Shown piece after piece: positions 6,695 to 11,088 of a stretch of 11,088 nucleotides of DNA. Location: assembly GCA_016793525.1 (NCBI GenBank), contig JAEUJT010000363.1:1-11088 (forward strand). The letters are read 5' to 3'. Under the pieces are notes generated by a model, which was not told the origin of the DNA, searched no databases, and saw only the letters and a list, made by a program, of their open reading frames with translations. The DNA comes from Archangium sp. Lineage in GTDB: Bacteria; Myxococcota; Myxococcia; Myxococcales; Myxococcaceae. A program made the translations under genes and the position numbers. The first letter of the stretch is position 1. Every line of letters begins with the position of its first letter.

Positions 6695-7761
6695 GCCGAG
6701 CCGAGGCCCACTTCGCCCCAGCGCACCACGGCGGCGCTCGCGCTGGAGACGCTGCCGACGGTGTGGAGCAGCACCACCTGCCCAGGCCGCACTTTCCCCT
6801 CGTGGGCGGCGTGGAACAGGTTCGCGGGCATGAGCACCGGCCCGACGTTGGCGTAGCGCGGGTGCACGTTGAACGTCTTCTTCGCGTCGAAACCCAACGT
6901 GCGCTGGCAGAACGTCGAATACCAGGCCATGGGCGTCGTCACCGCGAAGAAGTCGATGTCGTTCAGCGTGAGGCCGACCTGCTTCACCGCGGTGGTGCAA
7001 CACTCGGTCAACGCGCGCTGCGCCGTCTCGCGGAGCGCCCGCGCCGCTGATTCAGAAGCGCGCATACGAATGACCGGGGCGGTCGTTCCTTGGACGAGCT
7101 CGTAGAACATCGCGCCGCAGGTCTCGCCGGTGTGCACCGTCTTCGAGCCGAGCAGCCCTTCTCCTGAAGGCACGTGGCTCACCACGAAGGCCGTCGCCCC
7201 GTCACCGATGGACCAGGCGAGCGTGTCAGTGTCATCGACCACGCGCGAATACGCGCACGACACCACCACCAGCACGCGCTGGTAGGTGCCGGCTCGCACC
7301 AGGGCGCAGGCCGTCTCGAAGGCCACCAGCGCGCTCGAGCACGCCGTCTCCAGGTTCCACGCAGCGCCGCGCAGCCCGAGGGCCTTGGCGAGAAACGCGG
7401 CGCTCCCCACGCCGACCGACTCGGGCAAAAACGCGCTGGCGATGAGCAGATCGACCTGGCCCGCATCGAGCCCGGCGGCGCGCAGAGCCTGGAGCGCGGC
7501 GTCGAGCTCCATCGACGTGACGGTCTCGTCGGGCTCGAGCCAGCGTCGCTCCTTCGTGCCGCGAAACGGGTCGTCGACGTAGGGCAACATCTCCTGGGTC
7601 CAGATGTCGGGCGCGTCGCTCGCCGGAGCGGACCACACGCGGCTCAGCGTGGCGTCGCGTTTGCCCTGCACCATCTCCGGGTGGTGTTCGGCCCAGTACG
7701 AATTCGGCCGCACCGTCTTGGGGAAGCTGACGGCCAGCGAGCGCATGCCGACCGAGCTCAC
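6688..7761 (-). CDS. FabH-like 3-oxoacyl-ACP synthase III (thiolase fold), atypical active site
   Basis: This 357-residue enzyme of the ketosynthase III group would load an acyl group on Cys and condense or transfer it in lipid or secondary metabolism. The nucleophile is C141 in NLETACSSALVAFE, with DDTDTLAWSIGDGATAFVVS (176-195) typical of the fold. The late Asn is probably N305 (RYANVGPVLMP), and the C-terminal strand VVLLHTVGSVSSAS is also typical. Where FabH has the PHQAN histidine, this protein reads TTPMAW (275-280), so the catalytic His seems absent. Start: GTG 7761 overlaps the upstream stop (GTGA) and gives SSVGMRSLAVSFP, a complete first strand; ATG 7746 is the alternative. It directly follows the TPP-enzyme gene, so the two probably work on one product, whose identity cannot be read here. 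Classical fatty acid initiation is unlikely given the missing His and the context. Confidence 0.85.
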   Translation of the reverse strand: MSSVGMRSLAVSFPKTVRPNSYWAEHHPEMVQGKRDATLSRVWSAPASDAPDIWTQEMLPYVDDPFRGTKERRWLEPDETVTSMELDAALQALRAAGLDAGQVDLLIASAFLPESVGVGSAAFLAKALGLRGAAWNLETACSSALVAFETACALVRAGTYQRVLVVVSCAYSRVVDDTDTLAWSIGDGATAFVVSHVPSGEGLLGSKTVHTGETCGAMFYELVQGTTAPVIRMRASESAARALRETAQRALTECCTTAVKQVGLTLNDIDFFAVTTPMAWYSTFCQRTLGFDAKKTFNVHPRYANVGPVLMPANLFHAAHEGKVRPGQVVLLHTVGSVSSASAAVVRWGEVGLGSAP

Positions 7762-9515
7762 TGCCCACCTCCGCGCGCGCCCTGCATGATGAGCTTCTGA
7801 ATGCGTTTGATCCACGGGCCCGCCTCGTCTTTGTCGGTCGAGACGTCGACGACGAAGGGGCCCTTCGCCGCCATCGCTCGCTCGAGCGCCGCGTCGAGCT
7901 CGAGCTCGTCAGTCACCGACACACCCTCGGCGCCCATGCCTTTGGCGATGAGCGCGAAGTCGGCGCGCGGGAGCCGCGTCTGCGAAGGCTCGAATCCCAA
8001 TGCGCGCATGCCTTGATCGACCATGCCGTAGCCGGCGTCGTTCATCACCACCCACACCGCGGGGACGCCGAGCTGCACCGCGGTGTTCACCTCGCTGTTC
8101 ATCAGCATCGAGCCGTCGCCAACCACGGCGACCGCCTTGCCACCGCGCGCGAGCGCAGCCCCGACGACGCCGGTGGTGGCGTGGCCCATCGAGCCGTAGC
8201 CGACGCTGACCCGGTACCGCCCCGCCGTCTCGAAGCGCAGCTCGTGATTGCCCCAGGCGAACGCGTTACCCGACTCGGTGAGCACGATGGCGTCGCTCGC
8301 GTTCACCACCAAACGCTGCAGCGAATCCATCAGCACGCGGGCGCGAACGGGGCCGCCGGCTCGTGGCACGAGCGGATCCACCGGAACGGGGCGCAACGTT
8401 CCCGACACGGAAGGCGATCGTCGTTCAGGCAGCAGCGGGAGCAGCTCGCGGAGAAAGGTGCGAATCTCCGCCTGCACGCCGATGGTCTTCGCCGACGGGT
8501 ACGACGCGCCGGGGACCTCGGGGTCGACATCGACGTGAATGAACGCGTCGCTCGGCACCAGGCCTTGCTGCCAGAACGACGTGGGCTCTCCGAGGCGTGT
8601 ACCGAGCACCAGCACGTGGGCGGGTTTCGAGCGCTGCATGTACGCGTCGACGGTGGCGTGGCCTCCGAGGCCGGTGACGCCGAGGTAGAGCGGGTGCGAC
8701 TCGGGGAAAACGCCCTTCGCTCTCGGAGAGCACATCACCGGCGCGCCCATCTTCTCCGCCAGCGCGCGCACTTCGGCCGAGGCGCCGCGGGCGCCAAAGC
8801 CCGCCCAGATGACGAACGGCTGCTGGGTCAGCGCGCTCGCGCACTGCTCGACCTGCGCGGCGGAGCACATCGGCGCGGCGACGTTGACCCGCGGCGCCGC
8901 GAGGCCGGGAGACACCCGCGCCGTCTGCAGCTGGGTCGACAGGCTGATGTGCGCGAGGAAAGCGCCGGGGCGGCTGAGGCCGGCGGAGATGCGCGCGAGC
9001 ACGGCGGGGAGCTCGTCGGCGTGCTCCATCATCACCGCGCAGTGGAAAATGGAGCCGGGCGTGTAGAGGCCCGAGAGCGGCGTGGTGTAGGCGCTCGTCT
9101 CCTGACAGGCCCACCGGCCGCGCTGCGCCGCCGCCGAGGTCGCGGAGATGGTGATGATCTTCGCGCCCTCCCACCGCGCCGCCGAGAGCCCAGTAAGCGC
9201 GTTGGTGAGGCCGGGGCCGGTGGTGGTGAACACCATGGTGGGCGCTCCGCTGGCGAAGTGCGCTTCGGTCGCCGCGAAGGCCGCGCCGCCCTCGTGCCGG
9301 CAGTGGATCATCTGAATCGAGCTGCGCCCGAGCGCGTCACACAAGGGAGCGATGGCCCCGCCGGTCAAGCCGAACGCGTGTTCGATGCCCAGGTCGGCCA
9401 GGCCCTGAATGAGCGCCTCGCACACCGTCGGGGCCTTCTTCACGGCGGCGACGACCGGCCGGTCAGGCGCGATGGGGATCAGCGGCTGCGCTTCGACGAC
9501 GGAGGGTGTGTTCAT
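7758..9515 (-). CDS. TPP-dependent enzyme of the acetolactate synthase/benzoylformate decarboxylase family
   Basis: This 585-residue three-domain enzyme should decarboxylate a 2-oxo acid and may ligate the resulting carbanion to an aldehyde or oxo acid. The N-terminal pyrimidine-binding domain (~30-195) carries the catalytic glutamate E75 in CRHEGGAAFAATEA and the TTTGPGLTNALTGL loop (97-110). The middle domain spans ~215-355. The C-terminal diphosphate-binding domain (~400-560) has GDGSMLMNSEVNTA with D467 and, 25 residues on, N492 in MNDAGYG, the GDG-x-N metal/TPP motif. It resembles acetolactate synthase in length, but no small regulatory subunit gene lies next to it and no other branched-chain amino acid gene is seen, so a role in valine/isoleucine synthesis is doubtful. 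The start ATG 9515 overlaps the response regulator stop (ATGA) and the stop overlaps the ketosynthase GTG. Substrate unknown. Confidence 0.9.
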   Translation of the reverse strand: MNTPSVVEAQPLIPIAPDRPVVAAVKKAPTVCEALIQGLADLGIEHAFGLTGGAIAPLCDALGRSSIQMIHCRHEGGAAFAATEAHFASGAPTMVFTTTGPGLTNALTGLSAARWEGAKIITISATSAAAQRGRWACQETSAYTTPLSGLYTPGSIFHCAVMMEHADELPAVLARISAGLSRPGAFLAHISLSTQLQTARVSPGLAAPRVNVAAPMCSAAQVEQCASALTQQPFVIWAGFGARGASAEVRALAEKMGAPVMCSPRAKGVFPESHPLYLGVTGLGGHATVDAYMQRSKPAHVLVLGTRLGEPTSFWQQGLVPSDAFIHVDVDPEVPGASYPSAKTIGVQAEIRTFLRELLPLLPERRSPSVSGTLRPVPVDPLVPRAGGPVRARVLMDSLQRLVVNASDAIVLTESGNAFAWGNHELRFETAGRYRVSVGYGSMGHATTGVVGAALARGGKAVAVVGDGSMLMNSEVNTAVQLGVPAVWVVMNDAGYGMVDQGMRALGFEPSQTRLPRADFALIAKGMGAEGVSVTDELELDAALERAMAAKGPFVVDVSTDKDEAGPWIKRIQKLIMQGARGGGQ

Positions 9516-9979
9516 GGCGAGGTCCCCGGTGCGGATGGTGCTGCGGCGGCGCGCGGCGGCAGAACCGTCACGACGCGGGTGATGAGCGCGAGCAGTTGCT
9601 CGAGGGTGAATGGCTTCTTCAGGTACGACTTCGCGCCGCGGGCGATCGCCTCACGCAGCGGCCCATCATCACCTTCGGTGGTGGCGACGAGCACGTGCGT
9701 GTTGCGATCTCTCGGGCGCTGCTGCAGTCGGTCGATGAACTGCAAGCCGTTCATCACCGGCATGTTGATGTCCAACACGATGAGGTCGACGGGCGCTGGC
9801 TCGAGCGCGGCCAGGCCCTCCTCACCGTTGGTGGAGTGAACGAGCTCCCAGCCCCCCAGCCGCCGAAAGGCGACCCGGTAAATCTGGTGCACGAAGGGAG
9901 AGTCCTCCACGATGAGCACGCGGCGCGTCGTGGGCTTGGGGGTTTCGCCGCGGTTCGAGGCGGCGAGCTGGGTCGTCAT
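9512..9979 (-). CDS. Single-domain response regulator (CheY-like receiver)
   Basis: This 155-residue protein is essentially one receiver domain with short tails. It should be phosphorylated by a histidine kinase and act by protein contact, since no DNA-binding or enzymatic output domain follows. All key positions are visible: acidic pair E25-D26 (VLIVEDSPFV), phospho-acceptor D70 (LIVLDINMPVMNG), the switch Thr T100 (VLVATTEG) and K122 of KKPF. Residues 1-18 are a polar, disordered-looking tail, and the end (~140-155) is rich in Ala and Pro. ATG 9979 has GGAG 8 nt upstream. It lies 19 nt after the NTF2-like gene, and its stop overlaps the TPP-enzyme start (ATGA), so it is co-translated with a metabolic enzyme. 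No kinase gene is in the window; the cheB gene two places upstream suggests a chemosensory-type partner. Confidence 0.92.
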   Translation of the reverse strand: MTTQLAASNRGETPKPTTRRVLIVEDSPFVHQIYRVAFRRLGGWELVHSTNGEEGLAALEPAPVDLIVLDINMPVMNGLQFIDRLQQRPRDRNTHVLVATTEGDDGPLREAIARGAKSYLKKPFTLEQLLALITRVVTVLPPRAAAAPSAPGTSP

Positions 9980-9998
9980 CGGTGCATCTCCGAGTCAG

Positions 9999-10466
9999 TT
10001 ACGGTGTGGTGGGCGGCGCGAAGGTGGCGTGCACCGTCTGCACGTGGATCATCCCCGCGCGAATGGTGAACGTGTCGGCGCCGTCGGGCACCGAGAACTG
10101 CGGCAAGAACACCTGCCACGTCACCAGCACGATGCGCTCGCCGTAGGTCATCGAGGTGAACGTCGGCAGCGCGCCACCGAAGGCCGACATGAAGCCCCCG
10201 AGCGCGACGCGGATCTGGTCTTGGCCGGTCAGCACGGTGCCGGGCATGACGACTTCGGCGTTTTCGGCGTAGTCACACATGACCAGGTCGAGGTTGCCGG
10301 TGGCCAACGCGGCGATGTGGTCGCTGATCACCTGCTGCGGCGTGCGGAAGAATCTGCCCGGCGGGCACCTGAAGGGCCGTGGCCAGTCATGCGCTTCGGC
10401 CACCCCCGCCAGCAAACACAAGACGAGCGCGACCCGACGGACAACGGCCTGACTCATTGCGTGCAT
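9999..10466 (-). CDS. Secreted NTF2/SnoaL-like protein
   Basis: This 155-residue protein has a Sec signal peptide (charged RR at 10-11, hydrophobic core VALVLCLLAGVAEA, likely cleavage after A25) and a mature ~130-residue domain of the NTF2-like fold. Typical features are the first helix TPQQVISDHIAALATGNLDLVMCDYAENAEVVMPGTVLTG (residues 42-81), where a helix leads into an 'A-E-V-V-M-P-G' strand, then GQDQIRVALGGFM and a C-terminal strand with IRAGMIHVQTV. Members include enzymes and binding proteins, and no catalytic residue can be assigned. ATG 10466 has a near-perfect AAGGAGG 4 nt upstream; ATG 10457 overlaps the cheB stop (ATGA) but sits 13 nt from that site. Both give a workable signal peptide. 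It ends at TAA 9999-10001, 19 nt before the response regulator. Confidence 0.8.
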   Translation of the reverse strand: MHAMSQAVVRRVALVLCLLAGVAEAHDWPRPFRCPPGRFFRTPQQVISDHIAALATGNLDLVMCDYAENAEVVMPGTVLTGQDQIRVALGGFMSAFGGALPTFTSMTYGERIVLVTWQVFLPQFSVPDGADTFTIRAGMIHVQTVHATFAPPTTP

Positions 10467-11088
10467 ACTTCCTCCTTGGAATGGCGCTGGGCGCCGGTGG
10501 TGACAGCCGGAGAGAGCACCTCGAGCGCGCGCTGCAGCGACGGGGTGATGGAATGGAGCGGGGCCAGCACCGACGCGCCGCCGAGCTCGAAGGCCGCGCG
10601 GGGCATGCCCCACACGACGCTGGTGGCCTGGTCTTGCGCCACGGTGAAGCCACCGGCGCGGCGTATCGACAGCATGCCCTCGGCGCCGTCGCGGCCCATG
10701 CCGGTGAGCAGCACCGCCCACGCGCGCGCCCCGCAGACCTGCGCGGCCGAGAGGAACAGCGCGTCGACCGACGGCACATGCGGCGTATTCGGAGGCGCCG
10801 GTTGACGCAGGTACGTCAACGCACCGTCGCGGCGAACGAGCTCGGCGTTGGCGCCGCCGCGGAAGAAGACGATGCGGCCGGGCTCCAGCCGCGCGCCAGG
10901 CTCGGCGAAGCCCACCGGCAACGGCGAGAGCTGATCCAGCCGGTGCACCAGCGCCTCCACGAAGGCGTCGGAGATGTGCTGCACCACCAAAATCGGCGCG
11001 GGAAAATTCTCCGGCAGCCCGCTCAGCACCGCCATCAACGCCGGAGGCCCGCCGGTCGAAGCGCCGATGACCAGCACCTCGGGGAGCT
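10454..11088 (-). CDS. CheB-type protein-glutamate methylesterase domain (5' end outside window)
   Basis: The visible 210 residues form a complete CheB methylesterase catalytic domain, which removes methyl esters (and often deamidates) on chemoreceptor glutamates to adjust adaptation. The catalytic triad is visible: Ser in VIGASTGG (visible residue 10), His in VVQHISDAF (37) and Asp in LLTGMGRDGAEGM (133). The His-Asp spacing of 96 equals that of E. coli CheB (H190/D286). The conserved tail AQDQATSVVWGMPRAAFELG is also present, followed by a short variable end. The frame is open at the window edge, so I cannot tell whether an N-terminal receiver domain precedes it or whether it is a stand-alone CheB. 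The stop overlaps a possible start of the NTF2-like gene. It implies that a receptor/methyltransferase cluster lies beyond the window. Confidence 0.93.
   Translation of the reverse strand, partial: LPEVLVIGASTGGPPALMAVLSGLPENFPAPILVVQHISDAFVEALVHRLDQLSPLPVGFAEPGARLEPGRIVFFRGGANAELVRRDGALTYLRQPAPPNTPHVPSVDALFLSAAQVCGARAWAVLLTGMGRDGAEGMLSIRRAGGFTVAQDQATSVVWGMPRAAFELGGASVLAPLHSITPSLQRALEVLSPAVTTGAQRHSKEEVCTQ
10471..10477 (-). promoter_or_regulatory. Strong Shine-Dalgarno site of the NTF2-like gene
   Basis: The minus strand reads AAGGAGG, a near-complete match to the anti-Shine-Dalgarno sequence, followed by AAGT and ATG 10466. It lies inside the 3' end of the CheB coding region. Most other starts in this window have weaker sites or rely on 4-nt overlaps, so this gene may be translated more strongly than its neighbours. 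It favours ATG 10466 over ATG 10457. Confidence 0.7.

Noticed and set aside
7758..9515. Calling the TPP enzyme IlvB/IlvG
   Set aside because: Family membership is clear, but no small-subunit or other branched-chain gene is adjacent and the neighbours are a receiver protein and a ketosynthase, so a housekeeping symbol is not justified.
8013..9839. 608-codon plus-strand open frame opposite the TPP-enzyme and response-regulator genes
   Set aside because: Its composition is dominated by Arg, His, Gly and Ala with no domain, while the minus strand encodes complete enzymes with catalytic motifs.

Overview
The window is gene-dense, very GC-rich bacterial DNA with almost no spacer and strong G/C bias at third codon positions. 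Lipoproteins with cysteine-rich and beta-propeller modules, a CheB-type methylesterase and a lone receiver-domain protein suggest a myxobacterium or close relative (Myxococcota). This is inferred from gene style, not from a marker gene.

Positions 1-3068 (+) hold threonine biosynthesis genes. They begin with the 3' end of thrA (aspartokinase/homoserine dehydrogenase) and continue with thrB (homoserine kinase) and a large lipoprotein gene. A 98-nt stretch lies between thrA and thrB. It encodes a 33-codon frame that resembles the first ~34 codons of thrB, and it overlaps thrA and thrB by 4 nt at either end. It looks like a diverged tandem copy of the 5' end of thrB. The lipoprotein overlaps the thrB stop and carries a Cys cluster, an IPT/TIG-like domain and about seven propeller-like repeats.

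Positions 3091-5421 hold a lysR-type regulator (-) diverging from a second, unrelated lipoprotein gene (+). The 75-nt spacer between them contains nested inverted repeats. thrC (threonine synthase, +) starts 18 nt after the second lipoprotein, so it is probably transcribed with it and is separated from thrAB by this insertion.

Positions 6688-11088 (-) form a tight run reading leftwards: CheB methylesterase domain (cut by the window edge), a secreted NTF2/SnoaL-like protein, a single-domain response regulator, an acetolactate-synthase-like TPP enzyme and a FabH-like ketosynthase. Three of the four junctions are 4-nt stop/start overlaps (or have one as a possible start) and the other is a 19-nt gap. 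thrC and the ketosynthase gene converge with no base between their stop codons, which sit inside a 14-nt perfect palindrome.

The most notable points are the thrB 5' duplication between thrA and thrB, and the pairing of a TPP carboligase-like enzyme with a ketosynthase that seems to lack the usual active-site histidine, encoded directly behind signalling genes. I see no tRNA, rRNA, CRISPR array or insertion sequence, and no gene-free stretch longer than 100 bases.
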